Shown here piece after piece: positions 1 through 13,861 of a DNA stretch of 64,000 nucleotides (its first letter is position 1; each line of letters opens with the position of its first letter). Source of the stretch: Drosophila persimilis. Lineage: Eukaryota > Arthropoda > Insecta > Diptera > Drosophilidae. Where the stretch lies: positions 744,001 to 808,000 of the forward strand of contig NW_020825288.1 in assembly GCF_003286085.1 (NCBI RefSeq). The letters run 5' to 3'. The position numbers and the translations under genes were made by a program. The notes below the pieces were generated by a model. That model was not told the DNA's origin, searched no databases, and was given only the letters and a program-made list of their open reading frames with translations.

Positions 1-3000
1 TGCCCCAGCGATGCACTGCAACTGCAACTGCAACTGCAAGATTCTGTTCTATCTTTAGACTTTGAAGATTTGGAAGGCAGGAAGCCAGCTACTGAGTTGG
101 ACATTAAACATTTGTGCTGTGACGGATGACCTTTTCCAATTAGCGGAGCAACCCGGAAGAGCCTGGGCCATCAGTAAATCAACTATATATGATACAAATG
201 GAACAATATATGATATATTTGTTTGTCTGCTTGGAACGAGTCTTCGTTAGCCTCATATGCCTACCGTGTACATATGTATGTACATACATATAAGGATCAT
301 TTTGATATGTCCTCCTGCGACACGATATGCCTGCTGCGATATGCAAGGGATGTGCCAGGAATCGTCGAATCGAAAGCTAGCTTTTCCTTCTGCTGCAATT
401 TAGAGACGCATCAGCCGGCATCAGATGGAAAACCTGTCGTATCGTTGGCGGTAGTCAAACACTGAGCCGGGCTATAAATAAGTCAGTGGTTCGGACAGGT
501 TTGCTTCTCCATTGCATTTGCAATACGAAATGATGTAATGCTTTATTGGCAAACAGACAAAGTGGATGATAAGCTAAGAAAACATGCCATTCCAAGCGAA
601 CGTGAAAAACATTCTGGGAGAGTCGAGATACTGGACGCAGAAGCTGGGTTTCTTGAGAGGATAAAATATGGATAATTTTTGTGCAACTGTAAGTATTTTG
701 TGGTGTGGGTCTGGTCTGATATCTAGGCTTGTCGCCGCAGTACTAGAGCCATAGTTGAACTTTCACTTGCAATTCCTGAGCACATAAAAAGCCGCCTCTG
801 TTTTGATTTTAAACTATAAAACTGCAAAAGTGAATGTTAATTTGCTTGGTAATCACTGATTACCGATTACAGATTACCGATTGCAGATGGAGCTGATTTC
901 AAAGACGATTAAAAGCTGATTTATAGGCACGCCTTGGCGCTGAATGTGTTACAGTCTGAAGCATTTTTACACAATTATTTGGGGGTGTTCAACTTAGCCC
1001 TGACTACTCGTGCTCTCAGAGATTATTGTAGCGTAAATAGACATAAAAACAACTGTGTTTTAGTTTCTTCTCCTGACACTGACTCTAACTCCAGCTCCAA
1101 CGCTAACGAAAAGCGAAAAGCAAACGCGATAAATGTGAACACGTTAAGTGTCCAAAAATGACTACCTCCGATTGCGGAAAGATTGAATTAACTTGTTTCC
1201 TGGATACGTTTATGGTTATGGTCTTTGCTTATGTCATCTACAATACTTATGTATGTATGTATATATGTGCATTTGGATTTAGGTCAGATGGAAATAATTA
1301 AAAAACATAAATAAGAACGGAGTTGATCGTAAAGATCGTCTGGTACGATCCGGACTAGCTACGTTATTAGAACTTAACCTTAACCTTAACCAAGTTCGGT
1401 GGATGCCATTAGCGGTGCTGGTGTTTCCACTCCACTCATAAATTTCACCACTTTGGTCGCAAGACCGTCCCAGTGAAACAGGGTTCAGTAAACTCTTGAG
1501 CAAGCATACTGGAGCTTGAGCTACGCAAATTATCCAACTGCGTATTACACGCATCACATCGGTTACAGCTTACAGCACACGGCACACAGAACCATACCAT
1601 TTGATGTTCCACACCACTGACGATCACTGACGACCACTGACGACCAGTGGCTTCCATTCTTGGGGATCTGGCCAAATAAAGTGAAACAAGTGGAACCACC
1701 GCGTCTTAGCTAACCAAGATACATTTGATAGGTTGCCAAAGCACAGCTCAGCTCTCTTGACGGGAAGATGGGAAGATGGAAAGATAGAAATATAGAAAGA
1801 ATACGGGGCGGAGGTGCGTTCAAGGCCATTTTATGTAAGCCATAAAAACTCATTTCATGCATTGATGCATTTCTTCTCACAAACTGCCCCGTCGGATGCG
1901 TCGGATGGATCTTTGGCTTTAGTTAATGTGGCTCTGTTCCTCGTTGCCGCTGCCGCTGTTTTTTGCGTTCATAAATTTAATTTACAGCCATAACCAAGGC
2001 ATAACCAAGGCATCTGGCAACAGGCAACAGCCAGAGCCGCAGCAAGACAATAAAACAAAAACAACATAAATTAGCTGAAGCTGAATCTGAAGCTGACTCG
2101 GTTTACTGCTTGCTTTTCTGCTTTTCTTGCTTTCTTGCTTCGGCGCTTAATGGCTGCGCTGCGCATGCGCTGATTAGTGTTACTCCTGTTTTCTCTCTCC
2201 CATTGTGGCTGTGTGCTTTTTATTTCTCTTTGATGCGTTCGTCGGATTGCATTAACCAAAGTTTATTACTTCATTTTCATCGTTGTACGAGTACACATTA
2301 GAGATGGTGACGGAGATGGCGATGGGTGATGGCTGATGGGTGATTGTGGCGGTAACAATTCAGCGTAATTTTACTTGCCAATCAAGCCATTGAATGTATT
2401 TCTATGGGGAGTTCTGCTGTTTGTGTTTCCTATACATAAACAGATACATACTGACCTTAAACCTTGTGAAACTAGATTTCATTCTTTGGATATCTATGGA
2501 TAGCTATTCTGAATTTCTGTTCACTTGGAGTGCAGCGCGAGTATAACAATAATTCATCCTTGGCATTTTTTGAAACCTGATCTAATAATCTTTGCTGCCT
2601 CACTGACCTTCAGCATTCGTTTACTTTCAGTTTTTGCAATTACAATAAGTAAAAGCGGCTCTACAGAGTCAAATGGCGATGGAAGTCGGCCAAAACATAC
2701 GAGTAGTGCCGCAGTGGTATCATAAGTTGACTAAGCAGCTGTTTGACTCTTGAATCGGCTCGGCACTCGAAAGCAAAAGCTAACACAAAGCTTAATTGCA
2801 AAACACACCATACCCATACCCATACCTATACCTATACCTATACTCATACCCACAAACACACCCACCGAACGACCGACCGACCGGCCGATCAGAGAGCTTG
2901 AATCGTTAATCAACCGACCGCAACATTTGCAAAACTGAAAAACACTAGGTAGGTATACATACAATATCTCGTGGCTGCACTAGCAAGTAAATACCCTATC

Positions 3001-5087
3001 TCTATCTCTATCTCTATCAAAAACGTTACTAGCCATAAGTAGAATGAGAGGATAATGATTCCTCCTGTACGATTCCCTCCCAAACAGGGGTCGCGGTATG
3101 CCTTTTTCAAGGAGTACTCGCACTCATAGCAAATAAACTGAACGAAAAGTAGTTAAAGCCAAAGCAAGGCCTCGCTATCGTTATTGTGGCAACGAATAAA
3201 TTAAAACGGCTGAGCAACAACAACTGCAACAAATGGTTGGCCAAATGGTTGGCGTTGGGTAAATACAATGACCAATTAAAGTGTCATTGGGCTTGCGCGT
3301 TGGTGTTGCCAGCGGCGGTATCTTTTGGTATTTGAAACAACAACAACAATAACAACAACTACAGCAACAGACAGAGCAGAAAAAGAAAGGACTAATGGAA
3401 ACAAAAATATAAAGTAATCGATGGAAGACACGTATCAACTTACTGTAACATAATTATGCCACAAAATTGCTAATGAAAGTTACAACAAATTATCAATTTA
3501 TACCTGAGGAGGAGGCCCTGCCCCTGCCCCTGCCTCCTGCCCCTGCTCCTAAAAGCCGAATGCCAAACCCAAGTCTCAAGCAATATTGCACAACCTGAGC
3601 TGAGAGCTGACATGCAAATTGCATTGCATTTGGGTTTAAGCTTCACGTTTTTTCTCGTTTATTTCCGATTGTTCCCACCAAAATGGACGTTTAAATCGGA
3701 GCAGCACGAAAACAGACTATTTTTTCCAGAAGTTTAAAATTCGAATACAAACGGAAAATGGTCGCTCCCAACGCGAGGCAGACTAAAGACTATTTACACC
3801 TACGCCTGGCTTGAGACTGAGCCAGTTTTAAACAGGTTCTTATAAATGTACATATATATATATATATGTATAGAAAAACATGCCTCTGGTGGCGAGCATA
3901 AAATGTGAAAGGTTCAGCCAATAATATATATAGCCATAAGTACTTCGGCTATACATACATATATACGACAGTTGAATCGCCCAGAACCCAGTTCGATTGC
4001 AGAAAACATACACAATTTGCAATTGTCTTAAGTTATTCAATTGATGACTGGGGAATCATGATATCACTACATCAGACTACATCACTAAAACTTGGCGAAT
4101 TCTGGCCCAAACTGGTCCCCAAACATGTTAGCATCCGATCACAGGTTCAACAGATCGTATGACCAACTTTGTGCGTGACATTAACAACTGACATTTGGGC
4201 TTAACCGATCCAAGATCCGGCTGTAAAAAGCGATTAACATTCCTGATAATACGATTTTCGTATAATATTATTCTCCCATTGATTCTGACTACGAGCAAAG
4301 ACTGTACAATACCAAAATGCTGCATGAGGGACTAAAAAGCTGTTCTATCAGTTCTCTTTAGGCTGTACTTCGTCTCTGACCCAGCTATTGTTTAGTCTTT
4401 GCTGCGAGTAAGTCCCGACCCATTTTTCTAGGGCCTCGGCAGAATTGACATTTACTTTAAATCGTCCAACCCATTTACTCAGCCCAGTCTCAGTCTCTGC
4501 CTCAGCACTGAACTGAATCCAACTCGTAAATGGTGCGCCTGTGCTTTCAACTTTGAGCAATTGTTTGCAATCGCAAATCGAAATTTGGCAAAATGTCAGG
4601 CAGCCCTCTGGAAATGTTTAAGGTTGTGTATCTGTATCTGTATCTGTATCTGTTTCTCTTTGCTAAATGCCAAGAAGATAATTTCTTTGCCAATATGACA
4701 TGAATGAATTGATAGCTCCAGCTCCCTTTCCTTTTGTCTCTGCACTGTCTGATTTTAAAACATATATTATGGCCTGGCCGTTAATTTCAAGTGGATGGAC
4801 TATGGAAGACTGTGGGCTAGCCAAGATTGAACTTTTCTTTTCGGGGTCAAAATATAACTTTCTTTTCTACAATATGTATAAATAAATCAACCTGCAACAG
4901 GAACGGAACGGAACGAAACGGAACGACAGAAGCCGACCGATGTTTTCATTTCTGTAGTTTCTGTCGTCCGAGTAGTTTCACTTTTTCGATTTGAATATTC
5001 ATACTTATTGTCCGACCCGATCCTCAGCCGGATAAGGGTAAAAGGGATCTGTTGTTCACCCTTTTGATTTGACCTTTAAGAACTTAC
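1..5087. other. Non-coding stretch at left edge (probable intron of the FAM89-like gene)
   Basis: I see no convincing coding exon here on either strand; the open frames are short and low-complexity. The upstream minus-strand exon (5088-5595) ends at a good donor in the middle of a conserved domain, so this stretch is most likely intron, with the next exon beyond position 1. It contains simple repeats: CCCATA/CCTATA units at about 2808-2850, TCTCTA units at 2996-3018 and TGTATC units at 4626-4654. Confidence 0.5.
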
Positions 5088-6225
5088 CATTTCCTTTCGC
5101 AGCGTCGCTATCTGGTCATCCAAAGTGCTGGCATTGAGATGGGGGCTTTCTTTCGCAGGTGAAACAGTCGTCGTCGCTTTTGTTTTTGCTGCTGATGCTG
5201 GAGGGGATGCTGATGTCGTCGTGACGGTCGTGTTTCCGTTTGCACATACATTTGACGGAGTTATGATTTCAAGTGTCGCTGTCGCTGCTGCTGTCGCTGC
5301 TACAGGCGCTGCCGTCGGCGTCGATTTATCAATTTTATTGTCGTTATTATCATTTGTTTCCCTCTTATGTTGCCTGCCCAAATTGATATCTATATTCGTA
5401 TGTTTTTGGCTCGTCTCGCTGCTGCTGCTGGTACTGTTGTTGTTGTTGTTGTTGTTGTTGAGACGCTCCGGGGCCGCCGGCGGTGCCTCCACTGCCTCGC
5501 CATCGCTGAGGAGTAGACCCGAATCGGAGCCGAGAAGTTTGTTGAAGCCAATAAGAGATTTCGGCAGGGGTGGCAGCGCACTGATGGAGATTCCACTGCA
5601 ACGGGAAGAGAAAGAAGAAATGAGAGATCGTCAGACCGGGGAGATCGGAGCAAGTTCAACCCGACTATAGACCTAGATAAACTATACCTTCGCTTGCCAC
5701 CCAAATAGCCATAACCTTGCCAATAACCAATAACATGCCCATCACCATCATCATCATCATCATCATTGTTATCCTTATAAAAATCCTCATCTGCATTGAT
5801 ATCTACAGGTCTGTTGGGGCTATGGCAGTGCCCGATATCATTCAAGACAAGGGGCAGTATGCCCGGAACCTCGTCGTCGTCATAGTCGCTGCATGTAGTT
5901 GGCGTTTGGCCACACCCACGTGTGGGTGCATCCGCATCCGCGTCCTCGTGCTCATCTTCGTTCGTATTGAAGAAGCCGTCCTGGAAGCGCTGGTACCACT
6001 GGGCCACATACTGAGCACTCGGCGCGAACGGCCCGAAGGCGCTGCGGCACTCGTCGACTATTTGGGTGGGACAGAGGCGACGCCGGAACCCGAACAAGAT
6101 GCACTGCTGTAGCTCCGCTGCCGAGGGGGCCGGTATGGGCGACAGAAACAAATCGTCCAGGTCTTCGGACATTCTCGCTGACTTTCGATCGCTTAAGGTG
6201 CGCTTCAAACGACTTATGACATTAG
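5088..6225 (-). CDS. FAM89/LRAP25-like protein with N-terminal mariner-type HTH (two exons, 3' part off-window)
   Basis: Two coding exons are joined by a clean intron. Exon A is 5688 to 6212 or 6225, with a possible ATG at 6172; exon B is 5088-5595. The donor at 5687 and acceptor at 5596 keep the frame and give 331 codons. Residues about 20-77 resemble the first helix-turn-helix of mariner transposases (TQIVDECRSAFG, then WYQRFQDG). An Asp/Asn-rich linker follows. Exon B starts with ALPPLPKSLIGF, which matches the Leu-Pro segment near the N-terminus of FAM89A/B. It ends with DDQIATLRKEM, which matches the start of the FAM89 leucine-repeat coiled coil (ALRKEM in vertebrates); the donor at 5087 interrupts that domain. 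FAM89B/LRAP25 is an adaptor for MRCK and LIMK1 at the cell front. A similar role here is inference. The middle of exon B has Asn and Ala/Thr runs. The start codon is uncertain, and the exon may continue a transcript that begins at 15531. Confidence 0.7.
5942..6115 (-). other. Mariner/Mos1-type HTH_48-like domain
   Basis: This is the domain-level call for residues about 20-77 of the protein above. It shows a hydrophobic first helix (CILFGFRRR), a second helix with AFG and a following Pro-Ser, and a third helix WYQRFQDGFF followed by an acidic N-T-N-E-D-E-H tail. The same order and spacing occur at the N-terminus of mariner transposases, which have a W-(F/Y)-x-R-F-x-x-G core. No DDE/D catalytic domain follows, so this is a host-exon fragment and not a transposon. 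Confidence 0.55.
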
Positions 6226-9200
6226 CTGCAATGTGTTTATTGTGGGTAAATACTATGTCTGGATATCGACAGTTCTTACTTTTCGAATGGGAATCGCTGT
6301 CAGAAAAGGAAGCAGCAACACAATAAACAACAAGGAACACAGACAGAAAACACGCAGCAAACAATGATATTTCAATTTGTAAAATTAGCACATAGAAACT
6401 ATGTAGGGTATGGTATGGTATGGTATGGTATGTACATAGGACTGAATATATGTATTTCACGTAAAGGTAAGCTTATATCCATAAGGCAAGCAACAAACCA
6501 GCCACGAAGGCCATCAACTTATGGCTTTTAGAACGCTAGCAAACGAGTTCAAAGATTTGTTAAAGAGCCAACTGCATCATAGGCCAAGAAGCCAAGCAGC
6601 CAAGCTGCCAAACAGCCAGAGAGACAAGCATTGTCAATGCTAGACGCGTTTTGCTTAGGCTCTTAACTGCAACAGCGGCACGGCAACAAGCATCGATCGC
6701 ATCTGACCCACTTAACAGACAAATCAGAGACCAGAAATCAGAAACCAGTAACCACATCTCAAAGAAATATAAAACAGTTAAGAAGGCAATATAATCTTGA
6801 TTAGCGGTCGATTGCTACCAATAGACGCATTGAATGCTGGGTCTTCGACCCACAAACAGAAGGCATATACTCATTAAAGTTGTATCAATTTATGGTGGGA
6901 AATCGAATGGGGTAACATGAAACTACAAAACACGGTTCTCAGTATCTACGGGAAGGGGGGACAGAGCTAGCAGTGAGGAGAGCGAGTACGTGAAACCTCA
7001 CTTCTTATGGCTAGGGCTAGGCTACTCTGTGAGAGGGATGACTACCTTCAATCATAATCTCAGCAAAGCAAAAGCAACAACTAAGCCATAAGAATAGACT
7101 CTGACTGAATGTGTAACATAAATTAAGTGAATCAAATCCTTTGTGTCTTAATTAGTTCAGTAGTTCATTAAACACTAAAGCGGGTGGCTCTCGTAGGAGA
7201 TCTCTTTATTTACGATCCACAGCTGACTCGCCATTCAACAAAATTCATCAGCCCACATGCAATACAATATTCAATATCTTATTAATTTATGCAAATATTC
7301 AGCAAGTCAGTAAATGGTCGTAGCCAAAAGCGGACGAATACTTTGGATGATTTGTGTGGATGACTATGAATCGAATGGACAACAAGAAGCAGGTTAACAA
7401 ACGAACAAATGAATAGAACTCCTGTATTGGAATGGAAAACCAATTACACAGTATGATCTTTGCGAGGCAATTTCCAAGGAGCCCTTTTTATGCCCCCGCC
7501 AAGGCTAGAGGTCAGCTCAGCGAATATTACTTTGCACAAACATGAATAACACTACAATAAACATACATATATTTATATGTTTATTTATAAACTTATATTT
7601 ATATACATATTTCTACAGGCTTTGGCTGTTAAAATAGCATTTGCTTCAGCATTTGTTAGGCAATCGGCAGCAATCACAATTGAATTGACACGACACGAAT
7701 AATCTTTATAGTTCTTTCACGGAACCAAAACATATTTTATTTTATCACAGATGAGAACGAGTACGAGTACGAGTACGAGCACGAGTATTTGGTTAATCTG
7801 AACACTTTAGCAGCGTATGCGAGTATGTACTACGATATATGTATGTATATTCTCGTCAAGGGTCGTCGGTAGTCCGTACTCACAAATAAAAATTTGTACA
7901 AACAGTATGGGAAAAATGAACATATAATCGATGTTCCTGTAGTTCCGTTTCGCGCGAAGACAAAGACTCGAATTGTTTCTTTAATTCGCTGTAAGTTTCG
8001 CTGTTCTGTTCTGCTCAGTTCTGTTCTGTTTTGCTTGATAGCGCTCAGAAATTCGCGTGCAACTAAAAATCAAACGCTGGCTGCTTTTGGCCACGTTCAA
8101 ATCACCCAATCCCAGCAAATCCCAAAGAGAGCACACGAAGAAAGACAGGCAAGAATATCAACAGAGATCAGAGATAAAGAGATAGAAAAACGAGCAGAGA
8201 GAAAGATCTGTGAGCACACAGAATACGGAATACGGAATACAGATGCAATGTAGCCATTCCATTCGAGAATTAGACATCAAGACAAAGATAAAAATATATA
8301 TTGTATGAAATGCGTAAATTGATTTAATAATAAAATTAAACTGGCGAACAGGGTTTGCATTCGCAAATAGAAGAAAGACTCTACTCTAAAAGATGGATGA
8401 TAGAGGAGGGGAGGTGCTTCATGGGCGACAAAAGCTTCAAAGTCGTAGATTTCGATTCGAATGATGGATGTTCGACCACCCTGTACCGGGTGTACCGGTG
8501 GACCGGCTGTCATCAGCAGATCGATGGATATATTTAGAGTCACACAGAAAACACTCTCACGCTGCTCGGCTGCTGACAAAGGTAGCTCCTCTTGTACTAC
8601 ATATGTACATATGTATCTATGTACATGGCACGACACAAAATAATATATCTGTATCTGGCAGCTCTTTACCATGACCAAAGGGCAGGCGACACAGACACAG
8701 ACACAGCCACAGATAGAGGCGGCAGTATTCATAAAATTCTAGCGCAGCGCCGCCTTGTTTTCGCTCATTCAGAAATATTCGAATATGTCGAGTGGAACCC
8801 CAATTTGCCCAACTTGTCCCCCTCCTCCCCTCCCACTGGGATGCTTTAGCCTTGCCCGCCCCAAAGCGAGACCAAAGCGAATTGGGGGCATGCGGCGTAG
8901 CGTGGCATGCGACGTGTGGCGTGGCATGTCGCATTCTAAAAATATAAACCAGGAAAAAGTGCTCTGCATTGCCTGCGACATCCGCTGTGCATCGCAGAGC
9001 TACGCTACAGTTCCATTGCACTATCGCCTATCGGCCAGCGACGTTGAACGAATCGAAAATAGTGCAGACAATCGCATAGCATCGCGCAGGTGGCAAATCG
9101 GGGCATGCCACGCACTGGCATGGGTCGGTACAGGATGCCATTACCGGCGGCCGAAGAGCTAAAGAGCCACTTGGGCCACTGCGAAATCTGACGATTTCTC

Positions 9201-12200
9201 GACAAGCAACCTACGTGATCATAATACCAATTCTTGACCCAGAAATTTCACCCGGCACCCGGCTGCAAGTAAATATGTATACGCTTAAGGCTTAACAAAA
9301 GGCGTATTCGGTTTATTCTTCAGTCTTATTAGCCAAACATGCTATGGAGCTATGGAGCTATGGAGCTATGGAGATGGTGGAGGAGTTCGATTTAAATAGC
9401 AGCTATGACCACTTTTGGCTTTTATACTATGTTCATATCTTTCTTTCTTAAAACACCAGCTAATGAGGGCACGGCACAGCACAGCAGAAAGACTAATGCC
9501 AGCGGCTCCAAATTGGAAGAGACTCAATGGAGACAAGACACAATAAAGTTCCAGCAAAGTTTCTCACTGTAACTTTCTCACGCATTCTAATGAGGCATAA
9601 TTTTCCATTGTATCCGCAGCCCCCTCCGCCGGACTACTCCTCGTGCAGTATACGCGACTCGTATTCGGCACAAATTAAGTGAGAAGGTGAACAAAAGTAC
9701 GCGTAGTATCTCCATTCCATCGTTGTTGTCATCATCAGTACTCACGACTTGTCGCAGTCTACGTGCAGCAGATCCCCGATCTCCGATCCCCGACGCCCGA
9801 TGCCCAACTAAGTGGCAGTGGCCCTTGCCACTCCCTAGATCTCTGAACGAAAGAAATGGCGCATATGGAACCGTTTTCGCTTTCATTCAAATGCCCAACG
9901 AGCGGACCAGACCAGACCAACCACAACTGGCCGCATTTGATGACTGCATAGACCATAAATTTCCGTTGGCTTTGGTTTGTTTTCTAGTTTCTAAATAAAC
10001 AGACATACAACATAAACCAATCCAATCCAATACCAATCTCATGCAAATAAGCCCCGAATGGAGCTCTGGCTCGGCTCGGCTCGGTTTAGTTACCCAAATA
10101 AATTTGTGTGTTTTTTTCACCCAGCTCCGAGCTGTACGGCATCGCGATTAGTCTTGGGTCGGGTTTCTCTTTTAAACACACAACGAAAAGCGAAATTTGT
10201 CGGATTATATTGGATTGGATTCCTGCCTGGTTAGTAGAACGCTGCGAGCAAGTGGCTGCCCTGCCCAGAGCTGTGCCACCTTAATTTATGCAACTTGTTC
10301 ACCGCTTCATCGCGTCATGGCTTCATCGCGGTCTATTGATGGCTAAGAAACTGTTCGGATAGCCATGGGCCATGATAGCTGAGGTTTTATTTTGTGCGTA
10401 CAACAATGCATTCTCTCCAGTCCTTTAGCGTCTACAGAGTCCGTACACTTGACAGACCCCGAACGGAGCTTAAGATACAAAGAAGCACAGAAAGAGCGGG
10501 GATCTTGGAATGACCCTTTGCACCTTTCTTGTAGAGAAAGTGTTCATACACCTCGTATTCGACGCTCTTGTCGCTTTAAATAAGAGTACATAACAATTCT
10601 GTTCGTTGCGAGGCATGAAAGTTGAATACTCCTCAAGTTGGAGGTTTTTATAGTAGGCACATTATTTTTGTGAATTTTGTGAACATTTTTCACCAGTCCA
10701 GTGCTGACTTGCTTCCGGTTACTGCCACTCCGATCTTGTAACTCCCAGAGGAGCGCATGCCAGTGCCAGAGCCTGTACCAATGCCAGACCGAGTCTCTCA
10801 ATAAAAATAAGAGTATCCAAATTCAAAATCCGCTTTTGTTTTTTTTTTGGTTTATGTAAGCCCGCTTGTTGGCCAGCCTACGCTCCTGTGTGCAACAAGC
10901 ACAGCCACAACCACAACCACATCCACATCCAACAGGTTGCCTTACAGGTCCAGTTACGCTTCCAGGCTACTCTTCCGCATATTTTGCCTTGGTTTATTTC
11001 TCACGGAATCAGTATTTACTTTAAAATTAGCACTGAGACGTCTCCTGGTTAGCTAAAGAAACGACAAATGAGGTTATTCCTTCGTCTAGAAAGTATTTTC
11101 TGCTACAGTCGACGTGTACTACCCTGTACTACCCTTTGCGACATGTCCATCGCTTTAACACAACCAGAACTCAAGGTAGTTGAACTCTGAAATATCTGTC
11201 GCATCATTTTAAAACATGTAGGAATGGAAACACACCAAAAATCCACTCTTGCGCTTGTGAGAGAGTCAAAAGCTCAGCTGGGCCGCGACCAGCCAACTGC
11301 CGAGTCACTTGGCCATGCGTACTTTAACGGTTCTCACACTCTCAGCACAGAACCTGACGTCTGTGGAACATCTGATCCACCAGCCAAAAGAGACATACCC
11401 GACTGCTGGCTGGCTGGCTGGATGGCCCAGACGCAGACGCAGCTGTAACCTTAGTTGAAGGTGTTTCAAATAGCTGTGAACCATTGCTTCAGTGCCTTTC
11501 CTTTTGGGTATACCGACTACAAGATTACAAGTAAGTTCTTTGTGCTATTAGATATCTCTGCAGAGGATTGTATTCAACCGATCATACGTATCAGAAGTCA
11601 TTCTTTAAGTCTTTTCCATTCACGGAAGAGCCTTGAGTCGAGCTACCGAATATTTAAGCACTTAAAAATCAACGAAAACAACAACAGTATCCCCATTAGA
11701 GACCTATATAAATAAATAAACACACACAAAGCTCTACAGTAAACACGAAACCAAATCGAATGTGGCTATAGCTCATTCCTATCATTCTACACTCGCCTCC
11801 TGTCAAAGGAAATCATTCATTGAATGGGGGATCTCCCGAATCTGAGTTATTTCTTCGAAAGACTCTCTGTCTCTGGTGCACCGGAAAAAGCGGAAATGGT
11901 AAACAATTCTTGACAACGGCACTGGTTATGCAATTAAATTGGAGTTGAAGCGGCAACCACTTCGGACACATCAGCATGAGCATTGCCTAGCAGCAGCAAC
12001 AAAAGCAACAAAAGCAACAACAGCAGCGGCAACATGTTGGATTGGTGCTGCAATTGCTCTCCATTCGCTGCGATTGAATTTATTTTATAATGCTCGCGCG
12101 ACGAAGTTTCAACGGTTGTCCGCTGCACTGCCATATGCATGCATACACAAGCACAAGAACATGCACATGCACATGCACAGACACATACACATACAGAGTA

Positions 12201-13861
12201 CGTGTGTTAGAGCTTATTTCATTCAATCGAAAGACGCAATTTACCGTTGGCATTTCCCAGTAGGTGAAATTACTTCTCGATAAAAAATATGAATGTTCAA
12301 ATATGCCTACATAAATATTTACATAATTATACATATACCTATGTATGTACATACATATATACCCGTGCAGATAAAGAGAAATACATTTTTATCGAAAAAT
12401 GCGCAACGGGGGCGCAATGGAGCAATGGAGCAACGGAGAGTCGGATCGAGTTGATTGTCGCCACTGTTGTGTGATTTAATCTCAATTCAATGATATCATC
12501 GAAAGCCAATAGCCTGGATTTCCCCTGCAGAAGCATTGGAGCGCCCTAGAACTCCATGTCTCCAGAATATATTTGCCACAATCTGTGTATGTGTTAATCA
12601 GACAAATTGTCAGACGTCGTTATAGATATGTACGTATGATTCTCCAAAGAGAACAGAACAAAATGGAATATTTCAATGGCAGATATCGCAGATCATATCA
12701 AATGAATATTTCACAACTTTCTAAAGAAAACAACAAATTATAGCCACAGCGAAGAATTGTCAGCTTTTGAGTAATCATCACCCTAGAGAGCACACAGAGA
12801 GCATACCATGCCATGGCAACTTCTCTGGGCAAGTTTATGGGAGTGTGATTCGTGTGAATAAGCAAATGCACCGTTGTGTACGTACGAGTATTCATACTTC
12901 AGTGTGAACGATACGATACGATACGATACGAAACGATACGATATACCCTCGTAAATTGGTCGTGTGTGCGATGTGCGATCGCGCAAATGCCAAGCAATGT
13001 GAGTCACGATAATCATTATTGTTCACCGCACCGCAAACACGTACTGTACTGCCGTATGAATACGTACGTACATGGGTACATACAATATATATAATTATAT
13101 GTAAATATTGTACAAACAAACATACATACATACATATATAGTGTAATGAATGTATACGCAGCTAAAATACAAATACTTTGAATATCAAAAGAGCGACAAC
13201 TCAACTGAAAACGGGTTTTTTTGTTGTTCAATTCTGCTTTTAAAATATTTACGAGAAAATATACGCATACAAATATACCTACAAAATATAAAGCTTAGGT
13301 AGTATTAGTCGGAAATATTGCAAAGTGTGCTGCTGCTGCTGTTGCTGTTGCAACTGCAATGAAGCGCAGTGCTCACACATGCAACATACAATTTGCAACA
13401 TGCAACAAAGTACATTCAAAATGATGTCAGCACCACACACCACACACAAATTAAGGTAAAACAAACCTCTACTCCAGCTCACATCGAGATCTCACTCTGG
13501 CAGCCATTTGCGAGAGATGAGAGCCAAAAAAACAATGGGCCAAGAGATACGATACGAATATGGAAGTGCTCAAAGCTTTCGTGGAATGCACACAGAGAGC
13601 AGTTAGATAGATAGGTAGATAGATAGAGATACTTGCAAAAGCGTGTCAGTAGTAAAAGCCTAGTGAAACTCAGGGAAAACACTGCACTGCGGCAGTTCAT
13701 TAGCGAATCCGGAAAAAATGGGTTACAAGAACTGCATCTTTATTACCAGACGAGAAGTTCCCTTAAGAACTGACTGACTCAGATTCTGAATAATTTAATT
13801 TAATTTATCTGTAAGCCTCCCCGAGCCACTTAATTAGAATTCAATTGATCTTGTGACTCAC
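6226..13861. other. Non-coding stretch (probable intron or intergenic DNA)
   Basis: No reading frame here looks like a conserved protein. It may be one long intron if the exons on either side belong to one gene. Simple repeats seen: GGTAT units at 6406-6431, GAGTAC units at 7756-7787, TATGGAGC units at 9342-9374 and GATAC units at 12909-12943. Short exons could be hidden. Confidence 0.45.

Noticed and set aside
5125..5670. 181-codon plus-strand ORF with Leu and Ala runs
   Set aside because: Antisense to the Asn/Ala/Thr-rich FAM89-like exon. The hydrophobic run is the complement of an Asn/Gln microsatellite.
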